This document shows positions 1 through 8,004 of a stretch of DNA of 60,156 bases, piece by piece. The position numbers were made by a program, and so were the translations under genes. The DNA is from UBA8752 sp964223495. GTDB taxonomy: Bacteria > Bacteroidota > Bacteroidia > Flavobacteriales_D > Sanyastnellaceae. Position 1 is the first letter of the stretch. Each line of letters opens with the position of its first letter. The notes below the pieces were generated by a model, which made no database searches, was not told the origin of the DNA, and worked only from the letters and a program-made list of their open reading frames with translations. The stretch lies in assembly GCA_964223495.1 (NCBI GenBank), contig CAXQGL010000003.1, positions 1 through 60,156 of the forward strand, in the 5' to 3' direction.

Positions 1-376
1 CGGCCGGATCCAGGTTGTTCTGGATCATGAGCATGATGGCGGCGGCTTGGGGGGTTTTCGCCGGGTAGTGGTCGATGGGCCGGGCGTGCATCGCGTAGTC
101 CGGCATGAACCGGTACATGTAGATGCGCCCGTACTGCTTGAGTTCCGCAGCGAATTCCGGAGCGAGTACGGCGTGTTGTCCTGCCGGGAAATAGCGCAAC
201 GCATTGGCCAGCGCCAATTCCTTCTGTTTGTCCGTCAGGATGTCTTTTCGAACGGGCGCATGGGGGACCTGAGTGCTTCTCTTCTTGTGGTCGGGAAGTT
301 GGTTCGGCAGACCTTCCGCAATGGACTGACGGAACTCACTCAGGGTGGTTTCGGGGACGGCAGTGGAGGTGTTCAT
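1..376 (-). CDS. hutU: Urocanate hydratase, N-terminal part (cut by window edge)
   Basis: Urocanate hydratase (urocanase) converts urocanate to imidazolonepropionate in cytosolic histidine breakdown, using tightly bound NAD+. The 125 visible residues, starting at the ATG at 376-374, carry the family's N-terminal signature: NALRYFP near residue 60, then HAVLAPEF, YGRIYMYRF and finally MLMIQNNLDPA at the window edge. The NAD-binding core lies outside the window. The start is 10 bases after the stop of the DUF5522 gene, so it is probably the last or near-last gene of the tdk operon. Identification rests on recalled family motifs; the enzyme is about 670 residues long in Bacteroidota. Confidence 0.9.
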   Translation of the reverse strand, partial: MNTSTAVPETTLSEFRQSIAEGLPNQLPDHKKRSTQVPHAPVRKDILTDKQKELALANALRYFPAGQHAVLAPEFAAELKQYGRIYMYRFMPDYAMHARPIDHYPAKTPQAAAIMLMIQNNLDPA

Positions 377-386
377 GACAATCTGT

Positions 387-569
387 TCAAAGGCCCTTCG
401 GATTGCGGATCCGCCCGGTGCCCTTGTCATATCCGTAAGGGCAATGTTTGCAACCGCTGGTACAACAATATCCGCGTTTTCGGTGGTATTGTTCGGTGAA
501 TACAAGAAAACCCTCCGGCGAAGTGTAGGTGTCGCCGGGCTCTATGGGGATATTCCGAGAGCGGTCCAC
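387..569 (-). CDS. DUF5522 small cysteine-rich protein
   Basis: A 60-residue protein with the motif RGYCCTSGCKHCPYGY at about residues 32-47, which is the hallmark of DUF5522, a small family seen widely in Bacteroidota. The four clustered cysteines (C-C-x3-C-x2-C) could bind a metal, but no function is established. The start is GTG at 569-567; there is no in-frame ATG between it and the upstream stop. It sits 30 bases after murF-alr and 10 bases before hutU, so it is very likely co-transcribed with both. Confidence 0.75.
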   Translation of the reverse strand: MDRSRNIPIEPGDTYTSPEGFLVFTEQYHRKRGYCCTSGCKHCPYGYDKGTGRIRNPKGL

Positions 570-599
570 AGCAACGAAGTTACGTTTCCCGAGAGGGGC

Positions 600-3131
600 T
601 CAGGTGCGCAAGTGTCGCCGCCTTACGCGCTGCGGGATGCGGCAGAGCAACTCATAGGGGATGCTGTCCACAGCCTCGGCCAAGGCTTCGATCGGGGCAT
701 CATCGCCAAAGATTTCCACCGGTGTCCCGGTCTCGACCTCCAGACCGGTCACGTCCAGCATGCACCCATCCATGCAAATGGGTCCCACAGTGGGACACGC
801 CTTGCCCAGCACGGAGAGCGATGCGTTTCCCCGTCCGGCGGATCGTGGCAGTCCATCCGCATATCCCACCGGAAGGGTGGCGATGGTCCTGTCTTTGTTG
901 GAGACATCATCGGCACCGTAGCCCACGGGCTCTCCGGCTTGTACGCGGTGGAGGTGGCTGATGCGGGTGTGGTACCTCCCGATGGGCAGCAAATCCCGGA
1001 GTGTGCCGGAACCATCCAATCCATACAGTCCGAGTCCGACGCGGATCAGGTCGAACCGGGCTTCGGGGAAGCGCGCGGCACCGGCCGTGTTGGCGAGATG
1101 TCTCAGGAACTTCGGGGGCTCATCGGTTTGTGCCGATTCCATCCAGCCCTGGGCGATGTGGTCGCAGGCTGTCTGGTAGCGCTGGATTTGCTGATGGGTG
1201 TGTTCGTCCGATGCCGGATCATCCGCAGCAGACAGGTGGCTGTACACGCTGATGATGGGAATGCCCAGCTGCGCGAGACGCGCCCCTGATGTGTGCCATT
1301 CTTCCGGACCAAGTCCGAGCCGGTGCATGCCCGTTTCCACCTTGAGGTGCACGCCCTCCGAACGCTTCTTCTGCTGGGGATGCTGGCACACGGCACGGTG
1401 CCACAGTTCGAAGTGTTCAATCCGATGAACCTCAGGTTCCAACCACCAGGTCAACAGATCGCCATAGCGTTGCGGGTCGGCATGGAGCACCATGATCGGG
1501 CATTGCACGCCCCGTTTGCGCAGCGCAATGCCCTCCTCGGGAAATGCCACGGCGAGGCGTGAGATGCCCAGGCGGTCGAGTTCCACTGCCACGGCATCGC
1601 CAGCCCCATAGGAGAAGGCCTTCACCATGCCCATGATGGGCAGGCCATACCGTTCCCTGTGTTTTTCGAGGTTGTGCGCCAGCCTGCCCAGATCGAGATC
1701 GAAAACGGTGGTGTGCGGATTCGCTTCGAGCGACCGGGCTACACGCTCGAAGCGGAAGGGGCGGGCCCCCTTGACCAATACGTGCCACCCTTGCAACGCA
1801 TCCAGGGTGGTACTCTCCAACAATGCTTCCGTGGTGGAATGGTGAACGATGGTGTCTTTCGGAATGCCCGGGATGCCTGAGGAGAGTTGGTCACCCACGG
1901 TGAGCCAACGGTCGACCTTGCGTTGTCCCATGGCGTGTCGCAGCCGGTCCATCTGCGCAGTGTCGTTGCCGTCGAAGGGGATGAGGTCGGACATCACGAC
2001 CGCTTTCGGCCTGTCCTCCGGCAGTCGATCGAGGGCATCCAGCGCGGTCGTCAGTCCATCGAGGTCATGGTTCCAGGTATCGTTGATGATGGTTCCGCCC
2101 CCGAGTCCGCCGAGGTGTTCGAGCCTCATGCCCAAGGCCTTCAGTTCGGAGAGTCGGTTGGACAGGTTATCGGGAGGCACGCCCAGTTCGAGCATGAGCA
2201 AGGCGGAGGTGAGTGCATTGGCGATGTGGGCCTTGTCTTCGAATGGGAGGAACCATTGGACTTTTTGCCGGCCCCATGCGCCTGAGAGCGTGGTGCGCCC
2301 GGAATCCATGATGACCTGATCGAAATTCAGCCGTGCACGAATGGACGTCTTGTCCCCGCCGTCGTCAGGCAATCTCCAGCTGATGCACCGCTCGCCAAGG
2401 CCAGCCTCGTCCAATGCCTGGAGCACATGCGCATCGTGGGTACCCAATATGATGCGGTCGCAGTTTGCGAACAGTTTGACCTTTTCCCGGGCCTTGTCCA
2501 ATCGGTTCGGAAAATGGGCGTCATGGGCATCTCCGAAATGGGTCATGACCCCGATTTCAGGTTGGATCATGGCAGCCAATCGGGTCATTTCGCCCGGTTT
2601 CGAGATTCCGGCCTCCACGCAATGGACTTCGGCCCTGTCGTCCAACCCCCACAATGTCAGCGGCACACCCACTTGGCTGTTCCAGCTTCCTGGACTTCGG
2701 GAGACATTGAGGTCATCTCCTGCGAGGGCTGCGGCCCACTCCTTCACGGTGGTTTTGCCATTGGAACCGGTGATGCCGATGACACGTGCCGATCGGGATT
2801 GCCTTGCTGCCTTGCCCAATGCCTGGAGCGCCAGCAGTGTATCGGGTACGCGCATGACGACCCCGCTTGGAACTTCACCCTTCCAGTCCTTGGCCATGAT
2901 GAATCCCCTGACGCCCATTGAAGCTGCGTCCTGGATGTGGTCGTGTCCATCGTGTCGTGGACCCCGCAGGGCGATGAACAGTGTGCGCGACATCGATTCG
3001 GATCCCGCGTGCAGTGTGCGGGTGTCCGTGGCGATGTATTCAAAATCCGGAGGCCCCGTGGTCGGGTCCGGCTCCCATTGACCCTTGAGGTCCGAGAGCA
3101 GGTTGTTCCACAGTTCCGGACCCAGGATCAT
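600..3131 (-). CDS. murF: Bifunctional MurF ligase / alanine racemase fusion
   Basis: One 843-residue protein joins two peptidoglycan enzymes. The N-terminal half (about 1-460) is UDP-MurNAc-tripeptide:D-Ala-D-Ala ligase, with the ATP loop GSNGKTT at 122-128. The C-terminal half (about 475-843) is alanine racemase: the PLP lysine is K504 in MGMVKAFSYGAG and the catalytic tyrosine is Y738 in GEPVGYGA. The fusion makes D-Ala and also uses D-Ala-D-Ala to finish the Park nucleotide. It is a known Bacteroidota architecture, so it is a taxonomic marker and not an anomaly. The start ATG overlaps the tdk stop (ATGA at 3131-3128), showing translational coupling. Confidence 0.95.
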   Translation of the reverse strand: MILGPELWNNLLSDLKGQWEPDPTTGPPDFEYIATDTRTLHAGSESMSRTLFIALRGPRHDGHDHIQDAASMGVRGFIMAKDWKGEVPSGVVMRVPDTLLALQALGKAARQSRSARVIGITGSNGKTTVKEWAAALAGDDLNVSRSPGSWNSQVGVPLTLWGLDDRAEVHCVEAGISKPGEMTRLAAMIQPEIGVMTHFGDAHDAHFPNRLDKAREKVKLFANCDRIILGTHDAHVLQALDEAGLGERCISWRLPDDGGDKTSIRARLNFDQVIMDSGRTTLSGAWGRQKVQWFLPFEDKAHIANALTSALLMLELGVPPDNLSNRLSELKALGMRLEHLGGLGGGTIINDTWNHDLDGLTTALDALDRLPEDRPKAVVMSDLIPFDGNDTAQMDRLRHAMGQRKVDRWLTVGDQLSSGIPGIPKDTIVHHSTTEALLESTTLDALQGWHVLVKGARPFRFERVARSLEANPHTTVFDLDLGRLAHNLEKHRERYGLPIMGMVKAFSYGAGDAVAVELDRLGISRLAVAFPEEGIALRKRGVQCPIMVLHADPQRYGDLLTWWLEPEVHRIEHFELWHRAVCQHPQQKKRSEGVHLKVETGMHRLGLGPEEWHTSGARLAQLGIPIISVYSHLSAADDPASDEHTHQQIQRYQTACDHIAQGWMESAQTDEPPKFLRHLANTAGAARFPEARFDLIRVGLGLYGLDGSGTLRDLLPIGRYHTRISHLHRVQAGEPVGYGADDVSNKDRTIATLPVGYADGLPRSAGRGNASLSVLGKACPTVGPICMDGCMLDVTGLEVETGTPVEIFGDDAPIEALAEAVDSIPYELLCRIPQRVRRRHLRT

Positions 3132-3754
3132 TCCGACGGAGTCACCCTGTGGTGTGCCCGCACGACCACTTCATTGTATGGTTCACGGGACAGGGCTTGG
3201 TAGGACTCGGCGCCGCCGATCTGTACATCCTCATCTCCTCCTTGGACCCGATGTGAGAAGTGGGCGGGTCTGCCGGTGATGGTGCAGATGGCGTGGAGCT
3301 TGGTCACATATTCCGCATGGGCCAGCAGCAGCGGCATGCACCCGAAGGGACGGCCCAGGTAATCGAGGTCCAATCCTGCGGAGATCACACGGATGCCCCG
3401 GTCGGCCATGCGATTGCACACTTCGACGATTTCCTCATCGAAGAATTGGACCTCATCTATTCCGACCACATCGGGCATTTGACCACCATCGATCAGTTGT
3501 TCGAGCACCGTTTCCATGGTGGCAGCATCCCGGACGGCGAGGGCGGGCTGTCTGCGGGCATCGTGGCTCACGACATCCGTGGTGTTGTGTCTGTTGTCGC
3601 GTTCGGGCTTGAACAGGGTCACTGCTTGTTTGGCGAGGCTTGCACGGCGCAGCCGACGCAGCAGTTCTTCCGTCTTGCCGGAAAACATGGGGCCGGCGAT
3701 GACCTCGATCGTTCCGCCCACCGGATGTGGTGGATGCCTTTCGTATGCCGTCAT
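3128..3754 (-). CDS. tdk: Thymidine kinase, type II
   Basis: A 208-residue cytosolic enzyme that phosphorylates thymidine to dTMP (salvage). It has the ATP loop GPMFSGKT at 21-28, the base-proton acceptor region VVGIDEVQFF at 97-106 (E101), and the lasso region near 150-190. The zinc site of the family normally uses CxxC plus two later cysteines; here only C157 is in place (CTITG) and the later pair reads ALSREPY, so the structural zinc seems to be lost. It is probably the first gene of an operon with murF-alr, DUF5522 and hutU. A one-mismatch -7 box lies 7 bases upstream of the ATG. Confidence 0.93.
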   Translation of the reverse strand: MTAYERHPPHPVGGTIEVIAGPMFSGKTEELLRRLRRASLAKQAVTLFKPERDNRHNTTDVVSHDARRQPALAVRDAATMETVLEQLIDGGQMPDVVGIDEVQFFDEEIVEVCNRMADRGIRVISAGLDLDYLGRPFGCMPLLLAHAEYVTKLHAICTITGRPAHFSHRVQGGDEDVQIGGAESYQALSREPYNEVVVRAHHRVTPSE

Positions 3755-3761
3755 GGTAGCC

Positions 3762-3769
3762 CAATTTTA
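3762..3769 (-). promoter_or_regulatory. Possible -7 box of the tdk operon
   Basis: On the minus strand this reads TAAAATTG, one mismatch from the TAnnTTYG box found before many genes of this window, and it ends 7 bases before the tdk ATG. No clear -33 TTTG is seen. Weak on its own. Confidence 0.3.
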
Positions 3770-3881
3770 CGATGCACTTGGTCCATGTGGGGCCGGAGGT
3801 TTTCAAAGGGGTGTGAACGGCGGGGTATTGGATAACGTCCACAGTCCACGAAAGGCCATGGGAAACACTCTTTCTCAAGGG

Positions 3882-3913
3882 TTTGTGACCCACCGGAATT
3901 GCCACTATATTCG
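3882..3913 (+). promoter_or_regulatory. Bacteroidota-type promoter of rplM-rpsI
   Basis: TTTG at 3882-3885 and TATATTCG at 3906-3913 are separated by 20 bases. This is close to the Bacteroidota sigma consensus TTTG-N19-TAnnTTTG, with a C for T at the seventh position of the -7 box. The expected transcription start is near 3917-3921, about 35 bases before the rplM start codon. It is the best-spaced -33/-7 pair in the window. Confidence 0.65.
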
Positions 3914-3915
3914 CA

Positions 3916-3938
3916 CCCCGAATTTTTCGGGGTTTTTT
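3916..3938 (+). terminator. Terminator-like hairpin in the rplM leader
   Basis: CCCCGAA (3916-3922) and TTCGGGG (3926-3932) form a perfect 7-bp stem with a TTT loop, followed at once by six T (3933-3938). It has the form of an intrinsic terminator on the plus strand but lies between the predicted promoter and the rplM start codon. No plus-strand gene precedes it that it could terminate. It may be an attenuator or ribosomal-protein leader element, or simply a 5'-end stabilising hairpin. Confidence 0.6.
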
Positions 3939-3952
3939 CAACTCGAACCACC

Positions 3953-4402
<450 letters not shown>

Positions 4403-4407
4403 TTCGC

Positions 4408-4794
4408 ATGCAGACGATCAATACCTCCGGTCGCCGTAAGAATGCCATCGCCCGCGTCTACATGACGCAAGGCACCGGCAAGGTGACCATCAACAAGCGG
4501 GACATCACCCAGTATTTCCCGCTCCCGACCCTCCAATACAAGGTCAAGCAGCCTTTCATGCTGACCGAGACGCTCGACCAATTCGACATCAAGGCGAATT
4601 TGGACGGAGGAGGCATCACGGGTCAGGCCGAGGCACACCGCCTCGCCATCTCCAAAGCGCTCATTGAAGTGAACGAGGAGCTGAAGCCCACATTGAAGGC
4701 CGAGGGCCTCACCACCCGCGATCCGCGGATGGTGGAGCGCAAGAAGTACGGCCAGAAGAAGGCGCGGAAGAAGTTCCAGTTCTCCAAGCGCTGA
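4408..4794 (+). CDS. rpsI: Ribosomal protein S9
   Basis: 30S subunit protein S9, 128 residues. The N-terminus INTSGRRKNAIARVYM and the basic C-terminal tail ending KKFQFSKR, which reaches towards the P-site tRNA, identify it. Co-transcribed with rplM, 5 bases downstream. The 105 bases between it and rpsB contain no TAnnTTYG box or terminator that I can see, so rpsB may be read from the same transcript. Confidence 0.97.
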   Translation: MQTINTSGRRKNAIARVYMTQGTGKVTINKRDITQYFPLPTLQYKVKQPFMLTETLDQFDIKANLDGGGITGQAEAHRLAISKALIEVNEELKPTLKAEGLTTRDPRMVERKKYGQKKARKKFQFSKR

Positions 4795-4899
4795 TCCACT
4801 TCGCACCCCTTTACCACAGCATATACAGCTAGCATCCAAACGTCGAGGACCTTCAGCAGAAGCTACCCCGTCGTTGCCAAACTCCAGGAACGTAGCAAC

Positions 4900-5739
4900 A
4901 TGGCACGCACCAATTTCGACCAACTGCTTCAGGCAGGATCCCACTTCGGCCACCTCAAGCGCAAGTGGAACCCCCACATGGCGCCCTACATCTTCACTGA
5001 GAAGAAGGGCATTCACATCATCGACCTGCACAAGACGGTTGCCCTCGTGGACGAGGCCTCCGCTGCCGCCAAGCAGATCGCCAAGAGCGGCAAGCGCATC
5101 CTATATGTGGCCACGAAGAAGCAGGCCAAGGACATTGTCCAGGACGCAGCCCAGTCTGTGAACATGCCTTATGTGACCGAGCGCTGGTCTGGAGGAATGT
5201 TGACCAATTTCGCGACCATCCGCAAGGCGATCCGTAAAATGACGCAGATCGACAAGATGGAGGCGGACGGCACCCTGAGCACGATGTCCAAGCGTGAGCG
5301 TCTGCAAGTCAGCCGCCAGCGCGCCAAGTTGGAAAAGAACCTCGGTTCGATTTCGGACATGAACCGCATTCCGGCGGCTGTTTTCATCGTGGACGTGATG
5401 AAGGAGCACATCGCCTTGGCAGAGGCCAAGAAGTTGGGCATTCCTGTCATCGCCATGGTGGATACGAACAGCGACCCCCGTCCCGTGGATTTCCCGATTC
5501 CGGCCAATGATGATGCCAGCAAGTCGATCAAGGCTGTCGTGGATGCCATTACCGAGGCCATCAAAGAAGGCATGGCGGAACGTGGTGCTGAGAAGGATGC
5601 GCCCGCTGCGAAGGAAGCTACGGCCGCTGAGGAGGCTCCCGCTGAGGTAGCACCTGCCGCTGAGGAGGCTCCCGCCGAGGAAGCACCTGCTGCTGAGGAG
5701 GCTCCCGCTGAGGAAGAAGAGGGGGAGAAGGAAGCTTGA
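4900..5739 (+). CDS. rpsB: Ribosomal protein S2 with repetitive acidic tail
   Basis: 30S subunit protein S2, 279 residues. The core (about 1-230) has the family blocks LLQAGSHFGHLKRKWNP, TEKKGIHIIDLHKT, TERWSGGMLTNF and IPVIAMVDTNSDP. The last roughly 40 residues are an Ala/Glu/Pro low-complexity tail built from a tandem 33-base repeat, which extends beyond the usual S2 core. S2 is followed by tsf, the usual rpsB-tsf pair. The tail is probably disordered and solvent-exposed on the ribosome. Confidence 0.96.
   Translation: MARTNFDQLLQAGSHFGHLKRKWNPHMAPYIFTEKKGIHIIDLHKTVALVDEASAAAKQIAKSGKRILYVATKKQAKDIVQDAAQSVNMPYVTERWSGGMLTNFATIRKAIRKMTQIDKMEADGTLSTMSKRERLQVSRQRAKLEKNLGSISDMNRIPAAVFIVDVMKEHIALAEAKKLGIPVIAMVDTNSDPRPVDFPIPANDDASKSIKAVVDAITEAIKEGMAERGAEKDAPAAKEATAAEEAPAEVAPAAEEAPAEEAPAAEEAPAEEEEGEKEA
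5626..5718 (+). repeat. 33-base tandem repeat coding the S2 C-terminal tail
   Basis: Units start at 5626, 5659 and 5692 (the last is truncated). Each begins GCTGAGGAGGCTCCC and codes for AEEAPAE-(V/E)-APA. About 2.8 copies. The near identity between the units suggests recent slippage or unequal exchange within the coding region. Confidence 0.85.
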
Positions 5740-5806
5740 TTTCCTGACCATATAGAGTACAACAGGTGTGGGTTGTCCCATGCCAACCCGCATAAAAACC
5801 AATACC

Positions 5807-6634
5807 ATGAGTATTACCGCAGCCGAAGTCAACAAGCTCCGCAAGCAGACAGGAGCCGGCATGATGGATTGCAAGAAGGCCCTTGTCGAAGCCGAAGGTG
5901 ATTTCGACAAGGCCATTGAGATCCTTCGCAAGAAGGGCCAGAAGATTGCCGCCAAGCGTGGTGACAATGAAATCGGAGAAGGGGCCGTCCTCGCCGCCAC
6001 CAACGAAAGTGGCAACCGTGGATGCATCATCTCCCTGAATTGTGAAACGGATTTCGTCGCCAAGAACGCGGATTATGTGTCCTTCGCCCAGAGCATCCTC
6101 GATATCGCTTTGGCCGAGGCCCCGGCGGACAAGGATGCCCTCCTTACCTGTGCGCACCCGTCCGGTGTGACCGTTGGTGAGGAAATCACCAACCAGATGG
6201 GCCGTCTCGGCGAGCGCATCGAGGTGAGCCGTTACGAGCAGGTGTCCGGTGATGCCGTCGTTTCCTACATCCACCCGGGCAACCGCCTGAGCACCTTGGT
6301 TGCCTTCAACGGCGCCGTGGAGACCCAGGTCGGAAAGGACGTTGCCATGCAGGCGGCTGCCATGTCCCCGATTGCCCTCGATGAAAGCAACATCGCACAA
6401 GCTGACATTGACAAGGAGTTGGAAATTGGAAAGGAGCTCGCCATCAAGGAGGGAAAGCCGGAGGAAATGGCTGCGAACATCGCCAAGGGCCGCCTCAAGA
6501 AGTGGTTCAAGGAGGTGACGCTTGTCCACCAGGCTTTCATCAAGGACAACAAGAAGAGTGTGGCCGACTACGTAAAGGAGTCCGCCGGAGGTGACCGTGT
6601 CATTACGGGATTCAGCCGCGTCAGCCTCGACTGA
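5807..6634 (+). CDS. tsf: Elongation factor Ts
   Basis: Nucleotide-exchange factor for EF-Tu, 275 residues. The ATG at 5807 gives MSITAAEVNKLRKQTGAGMMDCKKAL, the conserved UBA-like N-terminal domain; an in-frame ATG at 5768 would add an unconserved 13-residue extension. The TDFVAKN motif (EF-Tu contact) is at about residues 80-86. Two coiled, dimer-like core subdomains follow, ending near SVADYVKESAGG. Paired with rpsB upstream and closed by a hairpin terminator downstream. Confidence 0.97.
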   Translation: MSITAAEVNKLRKQTGAGMMDCKKALVEAEGDFDKAIEILRKKGQKIAAKRGDNEIGEGAVLAATNESGNRGCIISLNCETDFVAKNADYVSFAQSILDIALAEAPADKDALLTCAHPSGVTVGEEITNQMGRLGERIEVSRYEQVSGDAVVSYIHPGNRLSTLVAFNGAVETQVGKDVAMQAAAMSPIALDESNIAQADIDKELEIGKELAIKEGKPEEMAANIAKGRLKKWFKEVTLVHQAFIKDNKKSVADYVKESAGGDRVITGFSRVSLD

Positions 6635-6659
6635 TTCATGACTTTTCAGACCGGATTGG

Positions 6660-6687
6660 AACGGGCTGCCTCAGGGTGGCCCGTTTT
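6660..6687 (+). terminator. Intrinsic terminator after tsf
   Basis: AACGGGC (6660-6666) pairs with GCCCGTT (6679-6685). Inside, two G-T wobbles and two C-G pairs continue the stem to a TCAG tetraloop, giving about 11 pairs, followed by a short T run (6684-6687). It separates rpsB-tsf from pyrH-frr. Confidence 0.7.
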
Positions 6688-6729
6688 CATTTGGGGCAGG
6701 TGGGTGAATCGTCGGATATTGACGTCCCG

Positions 6730-7437
6730 ATGAAGTACCAGCGCGTCCTCCTGAAATTGAGTGGTGAGGCCCTGATGGGCGAAAAGCAATTTGGCATAGA
6801 CAACCAGCAACTTGCACTGTATGCAAGGGAGGTTGAGGCCCTGGTCAATGCTGGCGTGGAGTGCGCCATTGTCATTGGTGGAGGCAACATTTTTCGCGGC
6901 GTTCAGGCTGCCGAGGGCGGCATGGAGCGCACGCAGGGCGATTACATGGGCATGTTGGCGACCATGATCAATGCCATGGCCCTGCAGAGTGCCCTCGAGC
7001 ACATCGGAGTGGATACACGCCTTCAGAGCGCCATTGAGATGAAGGCCATCGCGGAGCCGGTCATCCGTCGCCGGGCCATGCGTCACCTCGAAAAAGGCCG
7101 TGTGGTCATTTTCGGGGCAGGCACCGGAAATCCATTCTTCACCACGGACAGCGCTGCATCGCTTCGCGCCATCGAAATCGAGGCGGATGTGATCCTCAAG
7201 GGCACCCGTGTTGATGGCATCTACACGGCGGACCCGGAGAAGGATCCTTCCGCGGAACGATTCAGCAGCCTTTCCTTCGACGAGGTTTTCCAGAGGGGAC
7301 TCAAGGTGATGGACATGACGGCCTTCACGTTGTGCAACGAGAATAAGTTGCCCATCATCGTATTCGACATCAACCAGCCCGGCAATCTGCTTCGCATCGT
7401 CGAGGGAGAGGAAGTCGGCACCATCGTAACCGTTTGA
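6730..7437 (+). CDS. pyrH: UMP kinase
   Basis: Phosphorylates UMP to UDP in the cytosol (pyrimidine pathway), 235 residues. The ATG at 6730 gives MKYQRVLLKLSGEALMG, the standard start; a longer frame from 6676 runs back into the tsf terminator and is rejected. The amino-acid-kinase fold shows in IVIGGGNIFRG (phosphate loop), GTGNPFFTTDSAA (UMP site) and DVILKGTRVDGIYTADP. It sits 3 bases before frr, the usual pyrH-frr pair. Confidence 0.96.
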   Translation: MKYQRVLLKLSGEALMGEKQFGIDNQQLALYAREVEALVNAGVECAIVIGGGNIFRGVQAAEGGMERTQGDYMGMLATMINAMALQSALEHIGVDTRLQSAIEMKAIAEPVIRRRAMRHLEKGRVVIFGAGTGNPFFTTDSAASLRAIEIEADVILKGTRVDGIYTADPEKDPSAERFSSLSFDEVFQRGLKVMDMTAFTLCNENKLPIIVFDINQPGNLLRIVEGEEVGTIVTV

Positions 7438-7440
7438 GAC

Positions 7441-8004
7441 ATGAGTGAAATGATTGAGCTCGCCTACGATTCGGCGAAGGAGGACATGCAGAAGGCGATG
7501 GACCGCCTCGATGCGGAGTTGCGGAAGATCCGAGCCGGAAAGGCCCATCCGAGTATGTTGGACAGCGTCAAGGTGGATTACTATGGTGCGCTCACGCCGC
7601 TCAATCAGGTCGGCAATGTTTCTACCACCGACCCTCGGACGTTGACGGTTCAGGCCTACGAGAAGTCCATGCTGGACCCCATTTCAATGGCCATCACCAA
7701 CGCGAATCTGGGCCTGAACCCCATGAACAATGGAGAGGTACTGATCATTTCTGTTCCCGCCCTGACAGAGGAGCGCCGGAGAGAGCTCGCCAAGCAGGCC
7801 AAGGCCGTGGGTGAGCACGCCAAGGTGTCCATCAGGAATGCACGCAAGGATGCGAATGACGCGGTCAAGGCTTCCAAGGATGATGGGGCCAGTGAGGATG
7901 CGATCAAGGCTGGTGAGGCCAACATTCAGACTTTGACCAACGACTTCACCAAGCAGGTCGATGACCGCATTTCCTCCAAGGAAGCGGACATCATGACGGT
8001 CTGA
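7441..8004 (+). CDS. frr: Ribosome recycling factor
   Basis: Splits post-termination ribosomes together with EF-G; 187 residues. The family block LRKIRAGKAHPSMLDSV is at about 29-45 and VSIRNARKDAND near 131-142, in the three-helix bundle. It is coupled to pyrH (3-base gap). Its 3' end runs 14 bases into the 3' end of dxr on the opposite strand (7991-8004), so both stop codons lie within the partner gene and no room is left for a separate terminator. Confidence 0.97.
   Translation: MSEMIELAYDSAKEDMQKAMDRLDAELRKIRAGKAHPSMLDSVKVDYYGALTPLNQVGNVSTTDPRTLTVQAYEKSMLDPISMAITNANLGLNPMNNGEVLIISVPALTEERRRELAKQAKAVGEHAKVSIRNARKDANDAVKASKDDGASEDAIKAGEANIQTLTNDFTKQVDDRISSKEADIMTV

Noticed and set aside
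345..1289. 314-codon plus-strand frame opposite hutU, DUF5522 and murF-alr
   Set aside because: All three are recognised on the minus strand; this is a shadow.
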